Positions 11,001 to 22,679 of a DNA stretch of 64,000 nt are shown one piece after another. Made by a program: the position numbers and the translations under genes. Position 1 is the first letter of the stretch, and each line of letters starts with the position of its first letter. Source of the stretch: Vanessa cardui (lineage: Eukaryota > Arthropoda > Insecta > Lepidoptera > Nymphalidae); the NCBI RefSeq assembly GCF_905220365.1, contig NC_061135.1:4233501-4297500 (forward strand), given 5' to 3'. The notes beneath the pieces are model-generated. The model did not search any database and had not been told where the DNA came from. It saw nothing but the letters and a program-made list of their open reading frames with translations.

Positions 11001-14000
11001 GTGCCTTTGTTGCAATGTTAGCTATGTTAGCTATATCTACCTCTACGTCGGCGGTGAGCGTTTCGAGAAGCTTCTCCTTGGCGGCGTCGCCGATGTCGAC
11101 GCGCACGCCCTGCTTGATGAAGTCGTTGTCCTTGAGGGTCGGCAGCTCCTTCTCCAGCTCCTTCTCGGACGCCTCGCGGTCCACCGTTGATCCCTTCAAG
11201 TCGTACTTCCTGCAATTGCGTTCGTATTAATATATATGAAGTATTTGAAGTCACTTCGGTGTATCAATCGAACTGTTTATTTTTGTTTAATTAGCTACAT
11301 TTCTTTAATTTTGGTCAATGTTTGCAAGCTTAATAAGGTGAAATTTCTCTTATCCTTTGGGATTATTAGTTTACGCAATTAATAATAATTTAAGTTGTAA
11401 AACAATTATCTTAAAGTAAGTCATTACTTCAGATGTAATCTAATCTATGTCAAATATACAAAAAATTATAAAATATTCAGGCACTTATTAAAACATGAAT
11501 TCACAAGACTTCAACACAAATCTACGAGTTCGAAATATATAAATATATATAAACTACAAGTTCGAAATATATTTAAAAATCATTTAATACATGCATATGA
11601 TGATCAATTTTAATCATTAAATTAGTCTATGAGCAAGTCGGAAGTGGTGATGGTGGTGGTGGCGGTACTCACTTATGAATATTAAGGTGGTTGGAGAATA
11701 CGTTCCTCGTGGCGACGAGGTAATGCTCAATGCCGTCCACCGTCAGCCGGTACATGCCGAGGTACTGCGGTAGGAGAGTCTTTCCGTGCCTTTCGACTAT
11801 ATACTGAAAATATACAATTTCGGGTTCAAGTATTACGTAACGCAATTTTTGAAGATTTTTCATCCTCTTTCCCCCCTTTGTAACGTACCTTTTCTGTATA
11901 TATTTAAAAAAAACAACAATGTTACGTAACGTGTTGTAAGAAAGACCCCCAAAAAAACGCAATTTTTGAATATTTTTGATAATACCTCCCGCCCCTGTAA
12001 CGCATCGTAACGTTTTACAAGACACCTCCCCCCAAATTGTAAATTAAGCTAAAGTACGTTAGTTTCGAGTTTAAGATTGATAGCACACCTTGGGAATGAA
12101 TCGAGTGCATCCTGGCTATTTCTATTCATATTCAGTATGTATTTAATTAATTTGACAAAAGAAAAAAAGACCCGCTGAGTTTCTTTCGCCGGTTCTTCTC
12201 AGGTCAGGGTGTTTCTTTTCCGAACCGGTGGTACTGTTTAATTTGACCATCAATAAGTTAGTGTAATGCTTCTATATTGAATAAAGGAATTTGAGTTTGA
12301 GTTTAACTCTCAAAATCTTTTCTACCGTGGTATACCAAAAATGCCGTTAGCTGACATCTAATCGATTTCCAACTACTAACTTTTCATCGAATATCAATAA
12401 GAAAAATAATATCTTTCGTTATATATTTGCCATTTTTTGATATCTTGATTATTTTGTAAAAAATTGTCTTATTATCGACAAATTACATAATACTGTTTAC
12501 GTTTTTACCGCGTTTTTTGCTCATAGCTCATAATTAAGTTTAGGTAGGTAACGGCATTATAGATAGGTATACCTTTAGATTATATTATTACAGATTATAT
12601 TTGTGGTCAAGCTATGAGATATACTTACTAATACACACTTTTATATCAAATTCCTAAAACGACGGAATATTTGAAAATCCCAAAAAGTCATTAATAGCCC
12701 TAACACGATATTATACGAATTTATTTAGCTGCTAAGTTAGTCGTTAATCCTAAACGCTAATAGCTAAATCAATCGAGCGAGGTAGATAATGGATGTGATA
12801 ATATCACAAGTAATTATACGTTTTTAAACAACTAAGATACCTTTAGGAATTGGTAATAAAACATATTAATACAAATTTACGATTAAATTACTAAGCCGAT
12901 TTTGATTGAATTTGGTATGAAGTTAACTCAAATTTCAAAGGACATAGCTACATTTTTGTACCTGAGGACCAATCAATAAGACGAATCAACTTTACAGGCA
13001 GTAGTTGAATTAACTAGTTACATTAAAAGTATTGGCCTTATAGTAACAGCATGTAAACTTCCCACTGCTGGGCTAATGCCTCCTCACCCTTTGAGGAGAA
13101 GTTTAGGAGCAAATCTCACCACGCTGCTCCAATGAGAGTTGGTGGATTCACATGTGGCAGAATTCCTTTACCGCCAAACTCAAATTAATTATAAACACAT
13201 GAAAATTCAGTGGTGCTTGTCTGGGTTTGAACCCGCAATCATCGATTAAGATGTACGAGCTGTTACCACTGGACCATCTCTGCCCTTCGTCGTCTTGATT
13301 GCCCTTATCGAAGGTCAAACAAAACGAAATATTTGTTAAGTTTTATATTAAATAAAACGTTTCGGAGGAAAGTGTTTTATGCATTATCATATCAAAATGT
13401 AAATTTCTCCGAAAATCGTAGGCATGTGTCATGAGATTAGATAGAAGATATCGCTATCACATGTAACAGAATACTTATCAAGTATTTGCATTTAGATTCT
13501 GCATATATTAGATCATCGCATACAATAGTTTTAGGAGATACCGAATACGAGAATATGAATTCAATTTGAGATACTACACATTTACATAAGAAAGACGAAA
13601 TTTGTATGTCTGTAATTTTTTCTATGTGTGTGTGCGTGATTAGTGTTGCCAGGTCTCCATCTTTTGCGGTTTAGCTATAATTTCGTAATCGGTTAAATAT
13701 TAACAGTTACATGTGTCTTGCAATATACACGTTGATATAGAATCTGTAGACCAAGAATCCGATTTAAGGAATCAGGAACAAACCTAACTACGCTAATAGA
13801 GATTAAACAAAGAAAAAAATAACAAAAACATCAATGGCAACATAAATAATTTAGTATTATTATGTTTAAGCATAATTTGTTTTCTTAAATAATTTTTTTG
13901 AAACCACAATAAAATATTTTAAAACCAGACTGAAAGAAATTGTTTAAATAAGTATGAAATAATTAGTTACTAGAGCCCTTTGTTGCCTCTGGGCCTTCAG

Positions 14001-17000
14001 ATCTCTCAATCCGACCCCGAGTAGAGCTCTATTATAATCCCACTGAAAACATAATTCTGACGCAGCCAAAGGTCAAATACTTAAAATTAAAATTTCATAT
14101 TTATAGCCAAGACCGCAAGTAACCTGAAAAGTGAAAGAAACTAAACAGGGCATCAAATTTTGTAATACGTGTTTTCATTTTTTCAATTTGCAATTTGGAA
14201 CGAAATTATAATATATCAATATAAAATCTCTAATCGGCAACTATGGCGACGTATACAGATTTCATACACTGAGATTACTTGCAGTAATCAGGTAAGGATT
14301 GTGTTACAGATAATGTAATCAGTTTTATTTACATGTCATGTACAGTGTCATAAAAAACAAAACAAAAAGAAAGATTAAAAACGATTATAGTTATATCGAA
14401 AATTAAACAAATTTTAAAGACATGGCCTAAGAGCTGTGTATTGAATACAATCATAGATCATGTGAATCTAATAAGAAAATAAGATAAGTTTAGAGTGAAA
14501 TGTATGCCATATACTTATATATCGTTTAAAGCAAAGTGTTACACAGTGTGATCGAATAAACTCAAACTCGAGCATATAGGCCACCTGATGGTAGGTGGTC
14601 ACCATCGCCCATAGACAATGACGCTGTAAGAAATATTAACTATTCCTTAAATCGTCAATGTGCCACCAACCTTGGGAACTAAGATGTTATGTCCCTTGTG
14701 CCTGTAGTTACACTGGCTCACTCACCCTTCAGACCGGAACACAACAATAGTGTTGCGTTCCTGTTATTTGGCGGTAGAATAACTGATGAGTGGGAGGTAC
14801 CTACCCAGACGGACTTGCTCAAAGCCCTACCACCAAGTAAGTAACTAAAATGATTTAGCGACTCCATTTACCGACTTTAGAATTAATGGTAAAGTATTCT
14901 AAATATAGAAAAGCGAAATACAACTTACTGATTAATCACAAAGTCTCAGAAACTATGATAACACATACAAACTCAAAATTGGCAGGTAGGTTCCTTATAG
15001 GGTGTAAATATGCGCTGAGAAACGATTTTACGAAACTCTACCCCTAAGGGAGTCAAACGGTTGGTTTGTTTTATAAATATTCGCACGGGTAAAGCCACAG
15101 GAACAGATATTATTAAATAAATCAAGGTAAGTAATTTCTTATTAGGTACAAATATTGTCTATAAATAAACTCACAGGATGATAGTGTTTGAGGAAGGAAT
15201 GCATCCTCTCCACCTCCTCGGACGTGAGAGTCTTGAGGATGAAGAGTCTGTCGTAACTCTGGTAGAACTTCGCCCCGGACTTTCCCGACGAGTCGTCCGG
15301 AATCGGTTGAGATCTGGTGACAATTCCATGGAGAATTTAAATCTTCCAGCGATGAGAAACAACACTCGCCTCGCTGAGTGCTTCAACGACTACGTCATAA
15401 TCGTAGAACAATGTTGAGTTCATAACTTTGTTACTTTATTGTACACAATGAAGTTATTTTAAATTTAGAATAAAGGCTTTTGTACAATAAGAACGGACTG
15501 TTGGAAAATAAAAACAAATACATGTACGTATATATTTGTTCTACGACCATTAAAGTTTATATTTACATCGAGCTATGAATGATTACAGACACTTTTGGTA
15601 AAACAAAGGCAAAGTTTAACTTATATTTTTACTAAACATATACAACATAATTAAATAGTATTTTTAATTAATTTTTTTTTTTGTAATAATGTATGTTTTA
15701 TTGACCAAAAAGACACTAATTTTTAAGAGGTAAAAATAGATAGGCCAATGAAACTGTTTTCAAGATATCGAATTTACGTACAAAATATTTAAAAATAGGG
15801 AATTTCATCAAACACAAATAAAATACCATTAGAGATCTATTGCTAGGAAATCTCACACAAAAAATTAGATACATCATACAATCCAAAAACGTAACACTTT
15901 CTTATGTTCTTTAAGAATATTAAAGGGTATTACAGGGATGTTCAAAAGAAACGTCAAATAAATCAGACTTTTTTGGTTTTTTTATCTAAATCTTTTTTTT
16001 TAATTATATACCATAGACCCCAACCCGAATCGTCATCGCCACCAATATTAGTTAATCTGTGCTGTTCTGATATGTGCATGAAGTTACTGATACTTGCATC
16101 TTGTACATAAAATAATACCGTATTTTCAAACTTTTTTTTCATGTGTCGTTAATTGTGCCTAAATGCTTACCTTCATATGCATCTCTGTAAAGTGCGATCA
16201 TGAATAAAAACTGCCAAACGCTGCCATCGTGTAAATAAATATATAAATACATAATATTAACATTCGGCCATGATTTTGCTTTACAAAGGTTTTAGAAACG
16301 GGAAAATTTCAAGGGAAAAGGGAGTAGTAAGGACATTTAAAACACAAAAAAAAACCAAAGGGATTTTGCAAAACTGAATTTCACAATTTCAAAACACACT
16401 TCATGATCTTTGGAATTGTATATTTATGGGTGCTCTTTGTTAAGGAAGATGACGATACACAGCGACAGCCGACAGCGTGTGTCCGTGATATGCGAATGAA
16501 TGCCGTGTCAGTTTGAAGGCACACTAAAATATTGTTATTTAAAAAAAAAAAAAATCATACAGCGCTTAGTGAAACTCCGCTGACCTCAGACGTTTAATCG
16601 TCAAACCGCGCTTGACGAATTCACTCGCATCGTGGAATATCCCCTCTTGGTGGGCATCGGCTTTCAAATCGCCGACACCGGACGGCGCTGTAGCCGACCG
16701 CCTCAGCTTACTGTTAAGCCTCTTCGTCCTCCTCGAGCAGAGGTAGTTATCTGGCTTTCTAAACCTAGGGACAGGATGGGTGGTAGGAACGGGGATACCA
16801 GTCCGAATAATATGGGAGTAGAAATAAATATACATAAATATATCGCAATTACATTGTACGATAGCTCGTTAGCGCTTCACACGTGCGCAGCAGTGTACGA
16901 TTAGTCTCTATTTATTATCGCGTAGTTCCTTACCTTGTCAGTGACTCCTTGTAGTCTAAGTCGTCAATACCGAACCTTTCCCTGAGGTTCCTGAAGACGA

Positions 17001-20000
17001 GGGGGCAGTATTCTTTCACCTTAAAATGGGATGGCATGTTTTCTCTGTAACATAAAAACTCTTTTGTTAGTATTAATTACAATCTAAGCCAGAGATTTTT
17101 GCTTTAAAACATTAAAAAAAAAATTGAATTTAGATGATTTATATTTTTTGTAATTAACCGGGACAAGATTTTAAAAATCGAATTTGTACCCAACGTATCT
17201 TTACGAATGTTTAGAAAACTTATCATCCCTTACAAGGAAATTTAAAACTTCCAGCTCGTTTTCGGAGTTGCACGTTTTTTTTTTCATTCATTAAACACGC
17301 AACCTACGCCGCAGACGGATACGTTACACACGCAAGTCGAAAAATAATGTCGCAATGTATCGTATCCCTACGCTGCTATTGGTCAGCGGCATTGGACATT
17401 CAGTAATCAGTTAAGTACGGACTACTTAGGACCGTAGTTACTGGAATAAATTTGGTTTAAAAATCGATTTCGTTGTAAAAAAAAAAATAAGTAATGGGTT
17501 ACTCGTAATAAATATTCATAAAGGTAACATTACTGTAACACAATATACGGCGATTGAAGCGTGGAACGTATGTTATCAACGATAAACTACTGGTATCTAT
17601 GAATAAGAAATAAACCTTGCTTAATCTAGTTATTAATGCTGTATATACCTAGTATATAAACAAAGATTATTCTTTAATTAGCTATTATTCGTTTTTTCAT
17701 ATCAATGTATACCTTTTAAAACGTAAATATATTTTGTAACTCCTTTCAATTAACAAGTACATCGCTAAAGCTGACATACAAATTATATTGTCAATAAAAA
17801 TTTAGTTTTAAATTTATGTACTGTACACAATTTATGTATTTTTACATATTAGTCAAATACTTAAAAGTCCAATTATATTATGCTACGGCTCCATCTACGC
17901 GTGTACGCTTATATTATCGCGTTGATATAATTACTAAGCAGATGTATGTAACTTCTAAGGCTTTCGTATTTGATTTAGTTTAACTCATAATAGCTAGGCG
18001 GACGTAATCGACCTTTTGATGGTTACTGGTTAGTGTGGTCATAGTGCTGTAAGAAATCTTTACTCATTTTCTCGCGCTACCATCTTTGGGAATCATCTTA
18101 AAATATGACGCTTGTACCTGAATTATACTGGATCATCAACCGAAACAGAAAAGTACTAGAAAGAGAAGCTTAACGATATGTACTCATTCACACCTAGTAC
18201 TACCAGTACTATTACTGTACTACCTATCTAGTCGCGCTTGCACAAACCCCCAACACCAACAACATTCATTCTTTTCTAGCCAACTACGCAGAACATATGA
18301 CAGTGGACAAGCGTGTAATCCAATGCTTTCCAAACCAATCTCTAGGCTGCTACCGAAAACTTTCTTTACTAAAGACTTTAATAATAGTATCAAATACGAT
18401 AACTCGACTGGCGGGCCTCTACGGATAACATTTTTAATGCCTTAAATTACGTTTTAATCTTATTCTGATTGCATTATACACAGTTATCTCATGAATATAC
18501 AAACAACTCTTGACCGAATACAAGCGGTTTCAGAGGTACTCTGAACGGCGTTTGATCTATTCGTTAACAGAAAAGCAATAGCTCGTGAAAGTGCCTTTCC
18601 GAAAAACAAATTGTAAGTTTAACTCAGTTTGAGAAACCACTGTGTGCCGATTGTCACTTTTATAAATTAATCTGAAAACTACATACATCTACGAGCTTCA
18701 ACCAGATTAAAAAAATTTTAGTACGCGATATTTTACATCATCTTTAATTGATGAAACTCACATTAAAAAGAAAAAAAAAAAAACATAAAAATATTAATAC
18801 AGTTTCTATACTTTTGCGTTTCAGCGCACTGACATGATATCTAAGTTAATTTTTTTATATAACATAAGTCCTATATTTATATAAATAGTTTTCGAAGAGA
18901 CCCGTTTTTATTTACTTAGCCTTCTATTTGCCTTTTTGCCTCGTCCCCGACATGCAGTCATCAAGACATGCCAATACCCAGGATGCCTAGTCCGACCTAT
19001 ACATCGGAATACCCACAAAAAAGAAACAGCGTAACCGTCTCCGTCTTTTCGCAGGGCGTCACTAGCTCAGTTTCGCGTGCTACCGTGACGAACCTTTATC
19101 CACCAAGCTAAACTACAATTATCATTAATTTTATCACCGATTAAAAATAAGGCAATCATAAAAAGGAATAAGCGACTAAAGATGGCGCAATAGATATACA
19201 CGACTGATTCGAAACTATTATTTTACTGGGAACTTCAGAAACAGTGCATTAAAATATTAACATAGATGCAGCAGTAGCATAATGTAATTAGTCATTGATG
19301 AATTTTATGTCATAATGTCAATATCTTGTGGTTAATATGTAATATGATCTCTCTCTATTTAAAATTATTAATATTTGTAGCAACTAATATTACATTTACT
19401 TAATAAGATATATCAATGTATAATTATTGCACCAGTATTTATTTTATGCATACAATAAATTATACAATAAAATGTATTGTTTATTATAATTAAAATTTAA
19501 TGACTTATAAAAGGAAATAATACATAACTTTATAAATAGCTAACAGATATAAAATATATTTATAGCCCTCAAATTACATTTGATTTATTACTTTTTAATT
19601 GATTTTGTTATTGTTGATGCACATTGTTTGATTTTGTAATAATAGCTACCCAACACAACTTATAGGTAATGTGGTTCTTTATGCAACTCTTAGAAAAACC
19701 TTCAAGAAATTAAAAAAGAATTACTACATACATATATATGGGTAAATATAAAGATACTAGCGACCAGCTGTGTCTTCTCACATATGCAATGCTGATACTA
19801 AATATACTACATAATTTTTCTTATTTCTATACTATATTGTCCATGTATTATCTACCAAAACCTTCCTCTCGAATTAATCTATTCATTAAAAAAACCACAT
19901 CAAAATTTGTTGCATAATTTTAAAGGTACAGGTAGCAGTAAGCAACTTTGTTTTATAATATGAAATAATAACCCTTTCTTTAATAACTCTGCTAATATTG

Positions 20001-21749
20001 AAACATACAGAAGGGAAGCCTTTGTTTTATAATATTGATGTTAATATAATGGTTTTTGAGTGTCAATATTTTGAATATAGGAATCAAGCATGAAGGAAAA
20101 GGTTACAGTTAGTTTTGACTATAAAACCATTTGTATTCTGCAAGTATTATTTCAATTTAAGTAACAGGCTGTACATGTCGCACTACTGGAGTGAGGGGTT
20201 CTCTTCGTTTGAAGAGGTTCGGAGATAACTCTACCACACTGCTCCAATAAGTAAACATCTAGAAGATTGATATTCAATCCATACCTATTTCCTCACACTA
20301 TTTTCATTTAACATCAAGAATCTCAGCACTTATATTATTTAATCAAGCAATATTTTCTGAGCTTTATATGCCTATATCTTACTTGTTAAACAAGTGGTTG
20401 TCCACTTTGAGCTTCGAGTAAGCTCTGAAGTCATCGGGAAGCAACATAACTGGTATTGAGACATGGCTTAATTCATTTATCTGTAACAAAACATTTGAGT
20501 ATGAGTTAGACTACATAGACTTTTGAAAAGTTCTATAAATAGTGAGTCATGAACACTTAAATTGTAATACATTTTTACATATGTAGTTATTTACTATTTA
20601 ACTTTAAACAAACCACCAAATCTATCTAAGCTTGTAAATCACTAGATATTTTGTAATACTTAACTGACATATACTAAACATATATTCATAAAACTTACAC
20701 CGGAAGGTTTGGCATATTTAGGAGGTTTTATTATATAATATTGTTATATAACTGTGGTTGATATTTCCACCTACTTTAAATCTAAATTAATTACATAATT
20801 GTCCAAAATATAAGGACCCCAAGCCCAGGTTGGGGTAATTTTGGTAATTTAAATAAATATTTTAAAGCAGGAAGATATAAAGAGTAACCATATATTTTAT
20901 TTAACAATATGAATTTATGAATGGTTAAATTGATAAAACATAGTTTTTTCTAAATATCAAATTGATTTGTGTTTTATTTTCTTTCTTTTTAGAAACAATG
21001 GCAAATTGGTCATTTTCATAATCTAATAAGATTATTTTTATTTATTAAGTCATTTTGTTGAAATTTAAATATAAGGTTTTTTTTTTAATTCTGTATTTGT
21101 AATGTACCAGATGAGAGATAAATTAACTTAAAATATAATCTTGAGATTCCTTAACATTTTTAAATCAACATCATAACAAAAATATTAAAGGTACAAAAAA
21201 TGTTTATTTACTGCTACATTTTCCCTATTATTTTTCTCTTAAAGAAAAATAGATATAAAATTAACTTTATTTACTTTCAATTCAATAGACCATTATGTCT
21301 CCATATACATGAGAAGTAATTGGCTCCTCATTGAGCTTTTAAATCCTTCAATGTTATAAACATCTATATTTAGAAGACAATAACATATTTAATTATTGAT
21401 CATTTGCCAGCAATCAAAAATTTATAAAATTTGTATAACATAAAATATAGGTAGGTCGTATTTTACAGGAAACATTTATAACTTACGACGTTTTAACGCA
21501 ATTATATTAATTTTTATTTATTTTTCTTCGACTGAACACTTAATAATGTTTATGTTGTCGCAAGATCTTGTTGGAATAATTAAACATTAAGCTATCATAT
21601 AAAAATAACGTAATAATTACCGTGTGATTAACACCCCACATAAAAACAGACAGTAACGGTTCATTAGCACGAAACAATTTCACTTTTTGATGTTTCACGC
21701 GAATATGTTTCTTTTTCAATTTGCTCAATCCAGTGTTGGGAACGGACAT
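8062..21749 (-). CDS. PIP4K: Phosphatidylinositol 5-phosphate 4-kinase (type II PIP kinase)
   Basis: Ten exons in transcription order: 21621-21749, 20383-20480, 16934-17044, 15175-15313, 11673-11803, 11041-11209, 9556-9719, 9224-9336, 8678-8748, 8062-8184. Phases agree throughout and give 415 residues (human PIP4K2A 406). The enzyme converts PtdIns5P to PtdIns(4,5)P2. Family landmarks are VNHTINELSHVSIPVMLLPD, ENMPSHFKVKEYCP, HYHPYIVERHGKTLLPQYLG, KKYDLKGSTVDREASEKE, LPTLKDNDFI, LHLMDYSLLLGVHE and IYFVALIDVLTHYG. The tail ISTCDPEQYGKRFIEF follows the AAKAAKTVKYGSN segment of the activation-loop region. An acidic insert with a Asp-Thr repeat sits after MDYSLLLG. The donor at 9555 (GTCACC) is weak. 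Introns carry a Helitron, SINEs, microsatellites and a candidate 180-nt cassette exon. Divergent from HACD3. Confidence 0.93.
8217..8480 (+). mobile_element. Non-autonomous Helitron-like element in a PIP4K intron
   Basis: The 5' end (TCATTACATAGT followed by AAAGTCGCTTACTG) matches the start of other copies in this window. The 3' end is a GC-rich hairpin (ACCCGTG to GGGTGGGT) followed by CTAG and a T. TC start, terminal hairpin and CTAG end are the Helitron hallmarks. About 200 bases are shared with 56247-56440. The base before the TC is T rather than A, so the exact left edge is uncertain. No helicase is encoded. Confidence 0.6.
9420..9531. repeat. (TGAA)n microsatellite
   Basis: More than 20 imperfect TGAA units in a PIP4K intron, ending about 25 bases from the donor of the acidic exon (9556-9719). 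Read on the minus strand it opens as long Ser-His-containing ORFs that are not genes. Confidence 0.95.
9801..10083 (-). mobile_element. tRNA-derived SINE, family A (near full-length)
   Basis: Read on the minus strand it begins with a tRNA-like head: an A-box-like GGCCCAGTGGTTAGAACGCG and a B-box-like GGTTCAAGCCC. It ends in a body containing the inverted form of GCTGGGCTAAAGGCCTCCTC and CCACCACGCTGTTCCAATG. At least seven other copies or fragments are in this window. The style fits Metulj-type butterfly SINEs, but the family name is from memory and should be checked. Confidence 0.75.
10841..11040. repeat. 70-bp tandem repeat abutting a PIP4K splice donor
   Basis: Three tandem units begin at 10841, 10911 and 10980 (AATTATTATTATTTTTAATC then TGTGCC and ATATCTAC). 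The third is partial and stops exactly at the 5' splice site of the exon at 11041-11209. Each unit carries ATATCTAC, which on the minus strand reads GTAGATAT. That is the same sequence as the real donor. Confidence 0.9.
12170..12305 (+). repeat. Interspersed repeat family D
   Basis: The segment TTTCTTTCGCCGGTTCTTCT to TTGAATAAAGGAATTTGAG recurs at 33640-33772 with few changes. It ends in an AATAAAGGAATTTGAGTTTGA tail, like the 3' end of a retroposed element. Class not determined. Confidence 0.65.
13045..13284 (-). mobile_element. tRNA-derived SINE, family A
   Basis: Same body and tRNA-like head as the copy at 9801-10083, with an internal deletion around the CACATG/CTTCACCGC segment. Lies in the long PIP4K intron. 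Confidence 0.7.
14575..14842 (+). repeat. Interspersed repeat family B (fullest copy)
   Basis: Contains the diagnostic blocks CACCTGATGGTAGGTGGTCA, CCACCAACCTTGGGAACTAA, GTTACACTGGCTCACTCACC, CCGGAACACAACAATAG and GGTACCTACCCAGACGG. The same blocks recur at 18000, 48380, 50400, 51640, 53035, 56900 (inverted) and 61985. No coding frame or terminal repeats are obvious, so the class is undetermined. Confidence 0.75.
16585..16764 (-). other. PIP4K: Candidate in-frame cassette exon of PIP4K (180 nt)
   Basis: Within the intron between exons 16934-17044 and 15175-15313, the minus strand shows a good acceptor (CATCCTGTCCCTAG) at its upstream edge and a GTCAGC donor at its downstream edge. Between them lie 180 nt, 60 codons, with no stop in the frame set by the flanking exons. 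The upstream exon ends in phase 2 (AG) and the cassette also ends in phase 2 (AG), so inclusion or skipping both keep frame. The encoded insert starts FRKPDNYLCSRRTKRLNS, contains RRSATAPSGVGDLKAD and ends EFVKRGLTIKRLR. It would enter after about residue 112, just before the ATP-binding segment. It is more GC-rich than the surrounding intron. If the donor is not used, the frame stops 6 codons later, making a truncated terminal exon. Confidence 0.6.
18000..18235 (+). repeat. Degenerate copy of repeat family B
   Basis: Partial, heavily mutated matches to the family B blocks (GCTGTAAGAAATCTTTACTC, CTACCATCTTTGGGAATCAT). Identification is weak. Confidence 0.35.
19757..19970 (-). mobile_element. 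Decayed Helitron-like element
   Basis: Begins ACTAGCGACC and GCAATGCTGATACTAAATAT, and ends AGCAACTTTGTTTTATAATA. These are the same two ends as the intact copy at 57227-57495, with many substitutions. Lies in a PIP4K intron. Confidence 0.5.
20165..20345 (-). repeat. Degenerate SINE family A fragment
   Basis: GGCTGTACATGTCGCACTAC, AGAGGTTCGGAGATAACTC and CCACACTGCTCCAATAAG are recognisable but worn versions of the family A body, placed just 3' of PIP4K exon 2. Confidence 0.35.
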
Positions 21750-22679
21750 TTTGGATTTGTTTACAAGAGTCAGTGCACAGCCACTTAATAAATTTTAAAA
21801 GAATTTACAATAATTAAACCATTTTTTAGCAATATAAAATCGAAAAGATTCTCAAAGAATTTGAATAAATAAGAAATTTATTACAGAAATCTCGACACCC
21901 ATCAATAGGGCAAACGGCTTTTTGACAGACGAATTAATACCTACAGGTTAAAAAGGCTGTTTTTAGTCGCCATCGGTGCTCTACAAACAGATAAGAAAAC
22001 AAAGTGTATTCCAATTTTGTCCTCTTTTTTACAAACGATTGATGATACTGGAATTAAATACTAAAACAAAAATTCATAAATTTATTTAAATACAGAAATA
22101 TTAATTTAAGTATAAAAAAATTATTCATTTGCATGTTGAAGACTTTATTCGCAAGTTTTATTGTTGTTTCCACCCTATTCATTTCTATGTGCATTGTGCA
22201 TCCACTTTTGTTTTTTATATATTTTTTGTGATCATAAATATATCCATATAGTGGAATACAATATTTCTTCTTCAATTTGAATAAGCTATAGTGCAAATAA
22301 ATATACTATAAGCAACTAAAATATATTATAAAGGTATCAACTATTGGTTCCGCTGCATTCTGTGCAATCTAAAATAAGTATCGATAACTCGATAGCACAG
22401 ATCAAATAGTATTTTTTTTAAATACTCTGGTAACACTGATTTCGTATTATTGATAAATTGCTATCTATGTATTTATTCATAATCGGTAAAAAATCTGATT
22501 GTGATTATGTACCTAGCACATAACACATTATAAAAAACGTTGTAGTAAATACGATTTAAAATGAAATTCCTATGTAAGTAAAATGTATTAACAACAATAC
22601 GAGTGAATTTATTTGGTACAGTGAATTTATCCAAATAATTCGTATTGTTTATTAGTTATATTGAATAAAAAAAATAGTA
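21750..22679. other. Divergent intergenic region PIP4K/HACD3
   Basis: About 0.9 kb between two start codons on opposite strands. It should hold both promoters and 5' leaders. I see no clear TATA box, repeat or extra exon. Confidence 0.5.

Noticed and set aside
10841..11040. Regularly spaced repeats as a CRISPR-like array
   Set aside because: Direct tandem units without unique spacers, in a spliced animal gene; it is a minisatellite.
15904..16110. 68-codon plus-strand ORF in a PIP4K intron
   Set aside because: Low-complexity start and no motif; probably chance.
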